The position numbers and the translations under genes were made by a program. 44,489 nt of DNA from NCBI GenBank assembly GCA_016782125.1, contig JADDPA010000209.1:1-44489 (forward strand), given 5' to 3'. Below the pieces are notes generated by a model that did not search any database, had not been told where the DNA came from, and saw only the letters and a list, made by a program, of their open reading frames with translations. The stretch is from Thermobaculum sp. GTDB lineage: Bacteria > Chloroflexota > Chloroflexia > Thermobaculales > Thermobaculaceae. Of the stretch, positions 7,966 through 16,617 are shown piece by piece (position 1 is the first letter of the stretch; each line of letters begins with the position of its first letter).

Positions 7966-9471
7966 CTACGAGAGCGAGCGCAGCAACGAGCGCGCGGTTT
8001 CGGCCTCGCTCCATGGAAGGGAGCGATCGGACAGCTCGATGGACGTTTCATGCCCCTTGCCGGCCAGGAGCACAAGATCGCCTGCCTCGGCGCGCTGGAA
8101 CGCCTTGTGTATTGCCTCCTCGCGATCGGGTACCAAAACGAAGTCCCGGCCCTCCACTGCGCCTTCGCGCACGGCTCCCGCCGCAATCTCTTGAAGGATC
8201 GAGACCTCGTCTTCCCCCCGTGGATCTTCATTGGTCAGGACAGCGAAGTCGGCCCAGCGCGCCGCCACCGCGCCCATTGCCGGCCGCTTCGCACGGTCCC
8301 GCTCGCCCGCGCTGCCAAACACGGCGATCAGCTTCCCCCGCGTGGCGGGTCGCAGTGTTCGTGCGACCTTCTCCAGGGCATCGGCTGTGTGCGCGTAGTC
8401 GACCACCACGCCAAAGGGTTGCCCGGCTTCGATACGCTGCATGCGTCCTGGAACGCCCGGAAAGCTCTCCAGTGCTCGTAATATCGCCGGGAGTGACATC
8501 CCTTGGGACAGGCCCACACAAGCGGCCGCGAGCGCATTGTAGACGTTGTACGCGCCGAGAAGAGGAAGCAACACATCGTCCTGGTCCTGATCATGCCGTA
8601 CCTTGAACCGGATACCCTCCAGCGACTGCTGGATGTCCTGGGCCACGAGATCAGCGTGCCTGCTTGTGCCGTACGTTAGTGTCGGGCCGGCGGTGGCGCG
8701 CAGAAACAGGTCGGCGCTCGGGTCGTCGGCATTGACTATACCGACCCTCTCCGTGCCCTTGTCGTGGCTTCTTCCCAGCATAGTGAAAAGCCGCGCCTTG
8801 TCCAGTCGATACTGCTCGACCGTTCCATGCAGTTCCAAATGCTCACTCGTGACGTTGGTCAGCACCGCCACGTCGTACGCCACGTCGTTCAGGCGAGACA
8901 GCCGCAAGCCGTGCGACGAGCTCTCGACGACGGCGTGTGTGTTGCCTGCGTCAACCATCTCGCGCAGACGGCGGTGGAGCTCCGGGGGTTGCGGCGTCGT
9001 CGTCCGGTCGGGATTCGAGTGCCGCTGCCGTCCTATTTTCAGGTCGACCGTGCTGACGTATCCGGTGGAGTTGCCGCCCGCCTCCAGCACAGCCGTCGTG
9101 AGGAAGGTCGTCGTCGTCTTGCCATCCGTGCCAGTGATACCCACGACGCGCAGTTCGTGGCTCGGATTGTTCCAGTATGTCGCAGCGAGCCGGCTGAGTG
9201 CCGCGCGGGCGTCACGTACCCGCACCAGTGGGACGGTACCGTTCAAATGGTCGGATAACTCGGTCACAATCGCGGCGGCACCGAGCCGCTCGGCATCACG
9301 GATAAAGCGAGCACCGTCCACATGATCGCCGGGCAGCGCGACGAAGATTTCGCCCGGTTGAAGACGCCGGGTGTCGGAGCTGACACCGGTCACCATCGTA
9401 GCCGGAAGCGGGTCCGGGAAAGATGCGTCGTCGAGTGCGGCAAGCAAGGTTCGCAGGCTAGTCGCGATCAC
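7966..9471 (-). CDS. murE: UDP-MurNAc-tripeptide ligase MurE
   Basis: A 501-residue Mur ligase. The N-terminal UDP-binding domain has SSDTRRLQPGEIFVALPG, the ATPase domain has P-loop GITGTDGKTTTT (residues 111-122), and HAVVESSSHGL and NVTSEHLELHGTVEQY follow. It adds the third residue to UDP-MurNAc-L-Ala-D-Glu in the cytoplasm. The C-terminal specificity motif, DNPR in meso-diaminopimelate enzymes, reads EDPR here (TNEDPRGEDE, about residue 413), so the third residue may not be meso-DAP; ornithine or lysine are candidates. The start is GTG with AAGGAG 8 bases upstream, 2 bases after the stop of the FemX-like gene. It is the last gene of a minus-strand wall operon. Confidence 0.94.
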   Translation of the reverse strand: MIATSLRTLLAALDDASFPDPLPATMVTGVSSDTRRLQPGEIFVALPGDHVDGARFIRDAERLGAAAIVTELSDHLNGTVPLVRVRDARAALSRLAATYWNNPSHELRVVGITGTDGKTTTTFLTTAVLEAGGNSTGYVSTVDLKIGRQRHSNPDRTTTPQPPELHRRLREMVDAGNTHAVVESSSHGLRLSRLNDVAYDVAVLTNVTSEHLELHGTVEQYRLDKARLFTMLGRSHDKGTERVGIVNADDPSADLFLRATAGPTLTYGTSRHADLVAQDIQQSLEGIRFKVRHDQDQDDVLLPLLGAYNVYNALAAACVGLSQGMSLPAILRALESFPGVPGRMQRIEAGQPFGVVVDYAHTADALEKVARTLRPATRGKLIAVFGSAGERDRAKRPAMGAVAARWADFAVLTNEDPRGEDEVSILQEIAAGAVREGAVEGRDFVLVPDREEAIHKAFQRAEAGDLVLLAGKGHETSIELSDRSLPWSEAETARSLLRSLS

Positions 9472-9473
9472 GA

Positions 9474-10553
9474 CTATAGCTCCTTGCTTTTGCGCAGGTG
9501 GGACCAGAGCCGATACAGCAGACGGTTATACGGGAAGTCATACGCGCCAGTGTATCGGCTGTGCTCGCCGCCGAAGCCCTGCTTGAAGCGATAAACGCCC
9601 CAAAGCCCCGTGCGAACGTTCTTGTCTTCCAGTGCTTCCCTCTCGTCCGTCCCGTCGGCCACTTGCTCGGGTATGCCCCACATGTCATAGCGTGAGCAGC
9701 CGTGCTCCATGCACCACTGGATCGCTCGCCACTGCAACAGGTACGTTGGCATCTCCCGGCGGTGCTCATTCGAGGACGCGCCATACATGTAAATGCCCTC
9801 AGCCCCGTACGCGAACACCATGATGCCCGCGACAATCACGTCATTAAACTCCGCAAGCAAGAGCTCACCCTGCCCTCGGCTTCGGAACGCTTCCAGTACA
9901 TCGCGGTAATAGGCTTGGTACCGCACTGGAAACCCGTCGCGTTCACCCGTCTCGACCATCAGTTCGTGGAAGCGCGCCATATCTTCCGCGCCGCTAACTG
10001 CACGGATCTGCACCCCTCTCCGCTCCGCAAGGCGGACGTTGTAGCGCGTCTTGCCTTTCATCCGGGCCAGCACCGCCTCCTCCCCGCCATCGAGCGGGAT
10101 GTGCAGAGTGGCGCGCGCCTGCACCGTATGCGGGCTCCGCAGAAATCCGTGGAACCTCAGGAATGGCTCGACGGCGGAGCCAGCAAGCTCGTTTGGCTCC
10201 AGCTTTAGGAACACCCCGTGGCGCTGAGTGCCCAGCCGGTGCATAGCTTCTAGGAGCGGGGCGTACAGTTCCGGCCGGTCTGCCGCGACCACCGGACCGC
10301 GAGGGACGTAGGGCAGGGAAAAGCCCGCAATGGAACGGATCAGCACCTGCGCTCCGGCTAGTATCTCGCCGTCGATAGACAGTGCGAGACGCACCGGCTG
10401 CCAACCATAGGCGCGCTTGAACTCGCCCCAGGCCCAGCTCTGAAGGATATGACCGTTCGGTGCGCCGGACACGAAGGCGTCCCACGCCGACTCCTCGCCT
10501 GGACCAAGCTCGCGGATGATTGCCGTGCGCGGTGCGATGGCTACCACGCACAC
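9474..10553 (-). CDS. FemX/FemAB-family aminoacyltransferase (peptidoglycan bridge)
   Basis: A 359-residue protein of the Fem family: W-A-W-G-E-FKRAYGW near residue 42, LPYVPRGPVV, FLKLEPNE, then a second GNAT-like half with MKGKTRYNVRLAERRGV and the C-terminal YDMWGIPE and YTGAYDFPYNRLLYRLW blocks. These are the conserved FemX/FmhB landmarks. Fem enzymes add amino acids from aminoacyl-tRNA to the third-residue side chain of lipid II or its precursor. Adjacency to murE, which installs that residue, supports this role. The start is GTG at 10553 (or GTG at 10547); neither has a good ribosome site. Specificity (Gly, Ala or Ser) cannot be read from the sequence. Confidence 0.87.
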   Translation of the reverse strand: MCVVAIAPRTAIIRELGPGEESAWDAFVSGAPNGHILQSWAWGEFKRAYGWQPVRLALSIDGEILAGAQVLIRSIAGFSLPYVPRGPVVAADRPELYAPLLEAMHRLGTQRHGVFLKLEPNELAGSAVEPFLRFHGFLRSPHTVQARATLHIPLDGGEEAVLARMKGKTRYNVRLAERRGVQIRAVSGAEDMARFHELMVETGERDGFPVRYQAYYRDVLEAFRSRGQGELLLAEFNDVIVAGIMVFAYGAEGIYMYGASSNEHRREMPTYLLQWRAIQWCMEHGCSRYDMWGIPEQVADGTDEREALEDKNVRTGLWGVYRFKQGFGGEHSRYTGAYDFPYNRLLYRLWSHLRKSKEL

Positions 10554-10565
10554 CAGCCGAGAGTT

Positions 10566-11477
10566 CTACGCGTCATACCCACCCGCATACGTGGCCTCGC
10601 CGAGTGCCTCCTCGGCCGCCTCGCAAACATCCTCCGCATCGGATTGCGTAAGCAACTCGAGCTTCTCCCTTGCGAGCTTGGAGCCGATCTGACCCAAGGC
10701 CCAGATGGCAGTTGCGCGTACTTCGGGATCCGATCCGTCTGAGAGCGCTATGAGCTGTGGCACTGTCTCCTGCAGGCCCATCTCCCCGGCGGCGCGCGCA
10801 GCCTGGAAACGAATGCCCGCATCCTCGTTCTCTAGCTCGTCTGCCACCGCATCACGCCACCGCATGTCCATGCTTCGGCCCATGGCGACAACGGCACTCT
10901 CCTGTTCCGGCTCCTCACCCTCCCGGTACAGCCGCCCGATGAAGTCGTGTACGAGGCTATCGTCGTGGAAATACGCAAGTGCCTCGACCAATCGCCGCTG
11001 CACCTCGGTACCGTCGCTAGTGTCGACGAGTGCCCGCCGCAAGACCTCCTGTAACTGGTCCGCGCGGGGACTGGGCAGGTCACCCGCCGCCGCCAGGAAG
11101 GCAAAGCGACCGAGAGCCGTCGCGGCGGCCGCACGCACTGCGGGATCACTGTCCGTGACCACAAGCACCTGGAGCCGCTCCAGCAACTCGGTCCCTTCGT
11201 CCTCCCACAGACCTTCTATCGCCGCCTGCCGAACCTCTGGACTAGGATCGTCCAGCCCAAACCGGAAGATCGACTTGAAGTTCAACTCGACGTTGTCCTC
11301 GGCCAGCGAGCGCAACATCGTCAGCAGACGATGACGGCGCTCCAACGGTGCGGCGAGCCAAGCCTCGCTCTGCCTCCGCAACTCAGCAGCCGATGTATCA
11401 GAGAGCGCGGTCAGCTTGGTCGCACACATCGGCTCTGCGCTCTCCAGTACGTTCCCTAAGGGTTCCGGTAAGGTCAC
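10566..11477 (-). CDS. HEAT-repeat protein (PBS-lyase type)
   Basis: A 303-residue protein made almost wholly of paired helices. Several repeats of the PBS-lyase HEAT type can be seen, for example SPEVRQAAIEGLWEDEG, DPAVRAAAATALGRFAF, DAGIRFQAARAAGEMGL and DPEVRATAIWALGQIG, each with the D/P-x-V-R-x-A-A core. Such solenoids are protein-binding scaffolds; no catalytic residues are visible. GTG start with GGAG 9 bases upstream. It lies 14 bases after the 588-aa gene and 12 before the FemX-like gene, so it is probably co-transcribed with wall genes. Its partner is unknown. Confidence 0.85.
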   Translation of the reverse strand: MTLPEPLGNVLESAEPMCATKLTALSDTSAAELRRQSEAWLAAPLERRHRLLTMLRSLAEDNVELNFKSIFRFGLDDPSPEVRQAAIEGLWEDEGTELLERLQVLVVTDSDPAVRAAAATALGRFAFLAAAGDLPSPRADQLQEVLRRALVDTSDGTEVQRRLVEALAYFHDDSLVHDFIGRLYREGEEPEQESAVVAMGRSMDMRWRDAVADELENEDAGIRFQAARAAGEMGLQETVPQLIALSDGSDPEVRATAIWALGQIGSKLAREKLELLTQSDAEDVCEAAEEALGEATYAGGYDA

Positions 11478-11491
11478 GATGTTTGTCTCCG

Positions 11492-13258
11492 CTACGGCCG
11501 GTACGCGGCGAGTCCGATCGCCGGGTCCTCGAGCGTGAACTGTGGATACTGCCCACTCTCGACGATTGACTCAACATATGACCGCGAGAAGGGCCGGTCG
11601 ATGTTCATCACCGGCGTCAGATCGTCAACGAGCGCGGTCAGCGAACCATCCGTGCCCCGCTCACCGACAAGTTCGAACGCTTGCTGCAAGAGAACATCCG
11701 GGCGCTTTCGCTCACTATCCGAAGCGCGCTTCCGGCCATTGAGTTCGCCCACACGCTCCTCAGACAGCAGATAGGAGGGATCGACCGGGCACTCGTATAC
11801 CACGGGTCCGAAGAACCAGCGCTCGCGCCGGTCATCCCACTGCAGCAGCCGTGACTCCTGCGCGGCCTGACGCTCGTACTCTATCGTAAACTCGTTGCTA
11901 TTCGCGCCCTGTACCAGGGTGAAGATCGCCCCAGGAACCAGAGTACTCTGGAACAACTCCTCGAGTCCGGCGATATGCGTCCCCCGATTGCCGACGCCGA
12001 GACGTAGCTCCGCCATGTGTGTGGCGAAGTTCTGCGGATCCTGTATGCGCAGTATCACGACCGGCTGGTCTTCGAGCAGCGGGACAGGCATCATCAACTG
12101 CGTTGCAGGGCCGACCGGCAGCACGCCATTCTCGCTTTCGTACCACGTCAGCACGTGCCGAAGCTGCAAGCGCCCGCTCGCGTCTGCACCACTCGCCGGC
12201 GTCACGGGATCAGCATCGGCCAGCTCCGGGTCGGTCAGGTAACGATAGTCCTGCGCGATTTCGGACGGCTTACGGTACGACTGGCCGATCGGCGGCAGTG
12301 ACGTCGTTGCCCAACGGCGGTCTTCCGCCGTGCCAACAAAGCGGAAGTCCTTTCGCTCGCGCCCAAGCCGGTAGTTGATCGTGAACCGCCATAGGCTGTA
12401 ATCCGCGCCCTGCAGTGGGCGGCGGAGGGCGTCGGAGATCAACTCCTCGTCGGTCAGCGGCTCTCCCCGCTCGTTGATGTAATCTTTTATGTCGCGCAGC
12501 TGCCCCTTGCTGAGGCGCTCAAGTCGATCCTCGATGTAGTAATCCCCGCCGAATCGCACGAAGCGGAAGTCCTCATCCAGGTACTTGCCGAGCAATTCCT
12601 TGAAGGGCCCTGCATGCTTCTGTGCGATCGAGTTGGCGTTTTCGGAGAGGTCGATCACCACGTCGCCAATACGGACGCGTCGATCCGCAGGCTGTGTCTC
12701 GGGTTGTACCTCGGGCTGCTCCTCGACCACCACCCGCTCCGCGACATCAGCAAGCACGGGCTCCTCGTCCGGCTCGAACAGCTCGGGGATGCCGAGGGGG
12801 AAGACGGGGTGGACCGCCTCCGGATACGCCATGATGACGTCCGGCATCTCGCGAGCCACACCACGTACCGCCTTCAACTCATCTTCCGATGGCTCGTGTG
12901 CGCCCTCAAAGAACCGTGTCTTGAACGAATGTGCCGTGAGATCTTCGCCGCCAGCGCTCGGCGGAGTCCCTCGCTTCGTGGTAACGAATACGGGGCCATC
13001 TTCCCCCTGTTCGCGCGCGAACACGTGGTCGTTCAGGGTTAGGCTCGTCTCGATAAGTTCCGGGTAGTTGGTTTCCTTTGTCTGCAGCTCGACGGGATGC
13101 TGTTTCTCAAAAAAGCCCTGCAGGTGCGCCAGACTCTGGCGTATCGGCGCATCGTCCGCGAAGAAACGCGCCCGCGCGGTCAGCAACGCGTACACCGTAC
13201 TCGCCACTGCCTTCTGATCGTCCGTGCCCTGCCACTGAATCTCGACTGATATTGCCAC
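11492..13258 (-). CDS. Conserved-looking protein of unknown function, 588 aa
   Basis: I do not recognise this protein. Three parts can be made out. Residues 1-165 form a mixed fold starting AISVEIQWQGTDDQKAVAS. Residues 170-215 are an acidic, proline-containing linker (FEPDEEPVLADVAERVVVEE). From about 215 there is a helical region, IDLSENANSIAQKHAGPFKELLGKYLD then RLERLSKGQLRDIKDYINERGEPLTDEELISDAL, that reads like winged-helix segments, followed by a beta-rich C-terminus. No signal peptide or membrane helix is present, so it should be cytoplasmic. GTG start with GGGAGG 7 bases upstream. It sits between a 50-aa ORF (3 bases away) and the HEAT, FemX-like and murE genes. The winged-helix idea is a guess from helix and loop pattern. 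Confidence 0.75.
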   Translation of the reverse strand: MAISVEIQWQGTDDQKAVASTVYALLTARARFFADDAPIRQSLAHLQGFFEKQHPVELQTKETNYPELIETSLTLNDHVFAREQGEDGPVFVTTKRGTPPSAGGEDLTAHSFKTRFFEGAHEPSEDELKAVRGVAREMPDVIMAYPEAVHPVFPLGIPELFEPDEEPVLADVAERVVVEEQPEVQPETQPADRRVRIGDVVIDLSENANSIAQKHAGPFKELLGKYLDEDFRFVRFGGDYYIEDRLERLSKGQLRDIKDYINERGEPLTDEELISDALRRPLQGADYSLWRFTINYRLGRERKDFRFVGTAEDRRWATTSLPPIGQSYRKPSEIAQDYRYLTDPELADADPVTPASGADASGRLQLRHVLTWYESENGVLPVGPATQLMMPVPLLEDQPVVILRIQDPQNFATHMAELRLGVGNRGTHIAGLEELFQSTLVPGAIFTLVQGANSNEFTIEYERQAAQESRLLQWDDRRERWFFGPVVYECPVDPSYLLSEERVGELNGRKRASDSERKRPDVLLQQAFELVGERGTDGSLTALVDDLTPVMNIDRPFSRSYVESIVESGQYPQFTLEDPAIGLAAYRP

Positions 13259-13261
13259 TGG

Positions 13262-13414
13262 CTACCTCCCCTGCTCGCCTGAAACGCGCTGAACGACGAT
13301 ACCGATGTACCAGTCCGTGAGCGTATCCAGCGTCTGAGATGCACCAACCCGAACGAGCCGATCCACCACTTCGCGAATATCAGCCTCTTCGATTCTTAAC
13401 TCTTCTGGTTCCAT
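13262..13414 (-). CDS. Small acidic protein of unknown function, 50 aa
   Basis: A short frame starting at ATG 13414 with GGAAGGA 3 bases upstream and ending 3 bases before the 588-aa gene. The product is acidic at its N-terminus (MEPEELRIEEADIREVVDRL) and looks like one amphipathic helix followed by TDWYIGIVVQRV. The frame stays open to 13468, but the ATG with its strong ribosome site is the better start. The tight spacing suggests co-translation with the 588-aa protein. No family recognised. Confidence 0.6.
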   Translation of the reverse strand: MEPEELRIEEADIREVVDRLVRVGASQTLDTLTDWYIGIVVQRVSGEQGR

Positions 13415-13533
13415 AAATCCTTCCAATTGGCCATCCGCGGTCGTACACACTGGCCGATACTGCAGCACAAAAGCAACCAGGCTGCGTCAGCGGTACGCTT
13501 ACAAAGCCGTTCTGGCACAGAATATTTGGCCCA

Positions 13534-13542
13534 ATTATACCA
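13534..13542 (-). promoter_or_regulatory. Extended -10 promoter for the downstream wall operon
   Basis: TGGTATAAT on the minus strand, just after the nadK stop. It gives an mRNA start near 13527 and a leader of about 110 bases before the 50-aa ORF. No clear -35. The break in gene spacing here (130 bases, when the others are under 15) supports a separate transcript. Confidence 0.55.
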
Positions 13543-13543
13543 G

Positions 13544-14419
13544 TCAGGCCTTCGCGCGTTCCACGTCTGTGCCTGAGGGACCGTGCGTGCGATCGAGATC
13601 ATGTTGCAGGCGTGCGACGAGTTGCGTGTAGAACTGACTCGGCGGGGTCATGCGAACGAAGCTGGCTCGTACGTCGCTCGTCGTGATGAGCAGCCGGTCG
13701 CCGAGCGAAAAGGTCGTGTCGACTTGTCCGTCTACGGTAAGCGATGCGTCCTGCGAGCGGACCAGCTTGAGCTCCACCCGCGATTCGGGCGAGAGTATCA
13801 CGGACTGGACGATACTCAGATGAGCGGCGATCGGCGTCAGGGTAATGTTCTGCAACTCGGGCGCGAGGATCGGTCCGCCGGCAGCGAGTGAGTATGCCGT
13901 GGAGCCGGTCGGCGTAGCCGCAATAATCCCGTCTGCCACATAGTTCGCGAGGTGCGAGTCATCCACCGAGACGGAGATCCAGAGCGAGCGAGGCGAACGC
14001 CCCCGCGCCAGTACGGCGTCGTTGAGCGCGGTATGCTCGCCGTGGGGGCGGCCGTCGCGCTCGTGAACCACACACAACATGCCCCGACGTTCGATGCGAT
14101 AGTCACCGTTCAGAAGCCGCTGAATCGAGTCATCGAGTTGTGCCGGCGCAATCTCGGCCAGGAAACCGAGCCGCCCAGCAGCGATGCCCAACACTGGAAT
14201 GCCCTCAAGCACCGCCATGCGTTGTGCACGCAACACCGTGCCATCTCCACCAACCGCGATCAGAAGCTCCACATCGGCAGGCAGCCTGCGGTCCTTGCCG
14301 CGCTCGCGCTGTGTTCGCAGTGTGTGAACCCCGGCCGCGCGCAGCATCTGCTCCAACCGCTGTGCGATCTCCGCAGCCTCTTTGCCCCTCGGATGCGTCA
14401 GGAGTGCTACCTTTTTCAG
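13544..14419 (-). CDS. nadK: NAD kinase
   Basis: A 291-residue ATP-NAD kinase with the catalytic GGDGT loop, the NDAVLARG motif, the YVADGIIAATPTGSTAYSLAAGG block and a VDGQVDTTF strand. It phosphorylates NAD to NADP in the cytoplasm. The usual family N-terminus (KKVALLTHPRGKEAAEIAQRL) is encoded upstream of the first TTG at 14356, and the only possible start is CTG at 14419-14417. That CTG overlaps the tlyA stop as CTGA, with a G-rich ribosome site (GGGGGGG) 7 bases before it. A start at TTG 14356 would remove the first beta strand of the fold. I favour CTG; expression coupled to tlyA. Confidence 0.9.
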   Translation of the reverse strand: MKKVALLTHPRGKEAAEIAQRLEQMLRAAGVHTLRTQRERGKDRRLPADVELLIAVGGDGTVLRAQRMAVLEGIPVLGIAAGRLGFLAEIAPAQLDDSIQRLLNGDYRIERRGMLCVVHERDGRPHGEHTALNDAVLARGRSPRSLWISVSVDDSHLANYVADGIIAATPTGSTAYSLAAGGPILAPELQNITLTPIAAHLSIVQSVILSPESRVELKLVRSQDASLTVDGQVDTTFSLGDRLLITTSDVRASFVRMTPPSQFYTQLVARLQHDLDRTHGPSGTDVERAKA

Positions 14420-15249
14420 CTGTCCGCCCCCCCGTGTCGTGACTGCCTGATCGTGTCGGCTTCACGCAGCGCGGCTACTATAAGTCGATCCGAGCCTTCG
14501 ATGTCAGTAGTCCCGTCTGCACACCACGCCAGGAACTCCACGTTTCCGGCAGGTCCGAGTATAGGCGATGCGGTGAGCCCCCGAAGCGTCAACCCGAGGG
14601 ACGCGACGTGTGCCGCGATCTTTTCCAGGACGCGCCGGTGAATCGCCGGATCCCGCACGACGCCGTTCTTGCCAACCTCCGCCCGCCCAGCCTCGAACTG
14701 CGGCTTTACGAGAAGAACGTAACCCGTGCCCGGACCGGCAAACTGACGCATGGCCGGCATTACCAGGGTAAGCGATATGAAAGACAGATCCGCCGTGACG
14801 ATCTGGACCGCTTCCGGCAGCTCGCGGACGTATCGAATGTTCGTACGCTCCATTGTGACGACGCGCGGATCGGTGCGAAGCTTCCAATCGAGTTGACCAT
14901 AGCCAACGTCAACCGCATATACCCGCGCCGCGCCGCGCTGAAGCAACACATCCGTGAATCCTCCGGTCGAGGCGCCGGCGTCGAGTGCGGTAAGGCCTGT
15001 GACATCAATACGAAACGTGTCCAGCGCATGAGCCAGCTTGTATCCTCCGCGGCTCACATATGCGTCGGGCCGGTCACATTCGACCTGCGCCTCCGCCGCC
15101 ACGAGAGTGCTCGCCTTGTCGATGCGCTGGTTATCGACGCGGACCTGACCGGCAAGGATCAGCGCTCGTGCCTTCTCACGGCTCTCCGTTAGCCCTCGCT
15201 CCACAAGCAGGGTATCCAGACGCTGTCGGCCCAACTTCACGTCCGTCAT
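14416..15249 (-). CDS. tlyA: TlyA-family rRNA 2'-O-methyltransferase / hemolysin-like
   Basis: A 277-residue protein with an N-terminal S4 RNA-binding domain (RQRLDTLLVERGLTESREKA, GQVRVDNQRIDK) and an FtsJ-like methyltransferase domain (YVSRGGYKLAHALD, LDAGASTGGFTDVLLQRGA, YAVDVGYGQLDWKLR, LVKPQFEAGR). TlyA of mycobacteria methylates the 2'-OH of C1409 in 16S rRNA and C1920 in 23S rRNA and sets capreomycin sensitivity. Others in the family are of short form and act on 23S only. ATG at 15249 overlaps the ruvC stop (ATGA). tlyA-nadK adjacency is common in bacteria. Confidence 0.92.
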   Translation of the reverse strand: MTDVKLGRQRLDTLLVERGLTESREKARALILAGQVRVDNQRIDKASTLVAAEAQVECDRPDAYVSRGGYKLAHALDTFRIDVTGLTALDAGASTGGFTDVLLQRGAARVYAVDVGYGQLDWKLRTDPRVVTMERTNIRYVRELPEAVQIVTADLSFISLTLVMPAMRQFAGPGTGYVLLVKPQFEAGRAEVGKNGVVRDPAIHRRVLEKIAAHVASLGLTLRGLTASPILGPAGNVEFLAWCADGTTDIEGSDRLIVAALREADTIRQSRHGGADS

Positions 15250-15743
15250 CGTGCTTGTTCGGCAAGCTGATTCAGGCGGTAGCTGCCACAGTGACACAGG
15301 GCAACAGCCAGGGCGTCCGCAGCATCGTCCGGCTTGGGCACCGCTTGCAAGCCGAGCATCATGGTGAGGAACGTCTGGATCTGGAGCTTATCGGCGCCAC
15401 CGTAACCTACTAGCGATTGCTTGATCTGCATCGGCTTGTACTCGTACACCCGCCGGCCACTCTCAGCAACAGTCAGCAATATAACGCCGCGCGCATGGCC
15501 CACCGCGAGCGCCGTCTTCGCGTTCTTCGAGAAGAACAGTTCCTCCACGGCAATATGGTCGGGATGCATCCGCTCGATAAGTCCGGTGAGCTCACGCTTG
15601 ATCTGCAGCAGACGCTCAGAGAGTGGATGATCCGGCGAGGTCCGCAACACGCCATGCTCCAGGCACTCGAAGTTCCGGCCGTCATACTCGACGAGGCCGT
15701 ACCCCACGATTGCGGTACCGGGATCGATGCCGAGAACGCGCAG
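15246..15743 (-). CDS. ruvC: Holliday junction resolvase RuvC
   Basis: A 165-residue RNase H-fold nuclease with all four catalytic acids: D in LGIDPGTAIVGYG, E in VEELFFSKNAKTA, and the D pair in KPDDAADALAVALCH. It cuts four-way junctions made by RuvAB during recombination repair; ruvA and ruvB are not in the window. The first possible start is TTG at 15749, but its ribosome site AAGGG touches it directly. CTG at 15743, two codons later, has AAGGG at 6 bases and gives the classic N-terminus RVLGIDPG. I therefore favour a CTG start, the second in this operon. It lies after yebC, a classic neighbour. Confidence 0.92.
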   Translation of the reverse strand: MRVLGIDPGTAIVGYGLVEYDGRNFECLEHGVLRTSPDHPLSERLLQIKRELTGLIERMHPDHIAVEELFFSKNAKTALAVGHARGVILLTVAESGRRVYEYKPMQIKQSLVGYGGADKLQIQTFLTMMLGLQAVPKPDDAADALAVALCHCGSYRLNQLAEQAR

Positions 15744-15752
15744 ATTCAACCC

Positions 15753-16511
15753 TTAGGCGCTGGAGTTGACGGCGACTTCCGAGTCGACCTGCAGGTTCGT
15801 GTAAACTCCCTGCACGTCGTCAAGGTCTTCCACCTTATCAATGAGCCGCAGAATACCCTGAATCTCGGATTCCGACGGTTCGACCGTGGTCTTGGGAACA
15901 AACGTCTTCTCGGCCGATGTGACGGAAAAGCCTTGGGCAGTCAGCGCTTCCTCTGTGGCCTTGAGGTCTTGTAGCTGGGTGTAGACCTCGACCAGGCCGT
16001 CCTCGACCTCGTTGACATCCTCCGCCCCGGCTTCGATGGCACCCAGGGTGATGTCATCCGTGTCCTGGCCGGGGTTTGGCTCGATAACCAAAAGCCCGCG
16101 CTGCTCAAACAGCCATCCCACCGAGCCGGCCTCGCCCAGCCTGCCACCCGCTCGGTTGAAGACGTTGCGCACCTCGGCGACCGTGCGGTTGCGATTATCC
16201 GTGAGCGCCTCGACTATCACGGCCGCGCCACCCGGACCGTACCCCTCGTACAGTATTTCCTCGAAGTTATCGGCTCCCGCGCCGTCGGCGGTGGCTTTAT
16301 CAATCGCACGCTTGATGTTGTCCGCCGGCATATTCACCGAACGCGCCTTTTGGATGGCGAGCCGGAGGCGGAAGTTGGTTTCGGGATCGGCACCGCCTTG
16401 CTTCGCCGCGACGCTGACTTCGCGGGCGATCTTCGTGAATACCTGACCACGTTTGGAGTCGGTTGCTTCCTTCTTGCGCTTGATTGTGGACCATTTGGAA
16501 TGTCCGGACAT
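15753..16511 (-). CDS. yebC: YebC/TACO1-family translation factor or regulator
   Basis: A 252-residue protein with the family signature [21 protein letters not shown] at the N-terminus, [36 protein letters not shown], and the [20 protein letters not shown] core. Older work describes YebC as a DNA-binding regulator (for ruvC among others). Recent work links it and TACO1 to translation of proline-rich stretches. ATG at 16511 has GGAGG 7 bases upstream. It leads the yebC-ruvC-tlyA-nadK operon from its own promoter. Confidence 0.95.
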   Translation of the reverse strand: MSGHSKWSTIKRKKEATDSKRGQVFTKIAREVSVAAKQGGADPETNFRLRLAIQKARSVNMPADNIKRAIDKATADGAGADNFEEILYEGYGPGGAAVIVEALTDNRNRTVAEVRNVFNRAGGRLGEAGSVGWLFEQRGLLVIEPNPGQDTDDITLGAIEAGAEDVNEVEDGLVEVYTQLQDLKATEEALTAQGFSVTSAEKTFVPKTTVEPSESEIQGILRLIDKVEDLDDVQGVYTNLQVDSEVAVNSSA

Positions 16512-16549
16512 CCGCCTACCTCCCCAAAACGTACCAGTCACCGAGCCAG

Positions 16550-16558
16550 ATTATAGCA
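16550..16558 (-). promoter_or_regulatory. yebC operon extended -10 promoter
   Basis: TGCTATAAT on the minus strand, 38 bases before the yebC ATG. No -35 at proper spacing; TTGCCG occurs but only 14 bases away. Confidence 0.6.
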
Positions 16559-16579
16559 CGGGAGCCCTCCGGCAACACG

Positions 16580-16608
16580 TTGCTTGCGCGCCGACCGCTC
16601 CGTATAAT
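16580..16608 (+). promoter_or_regulatory. guaA promoter, near-leaderless
   Basis: TTGCTT (16580-16585), 17 bases, TATAAT (16603-16608), then 9 bases to the guaA ATG. The predicted RNA start falls within about 3 bases of the ATG, leaving no room for a ribosome site. Divergent from the yebC promoter. Confidence 0.7.
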
Positions 16609-16617
16609 CGGCGAAGT

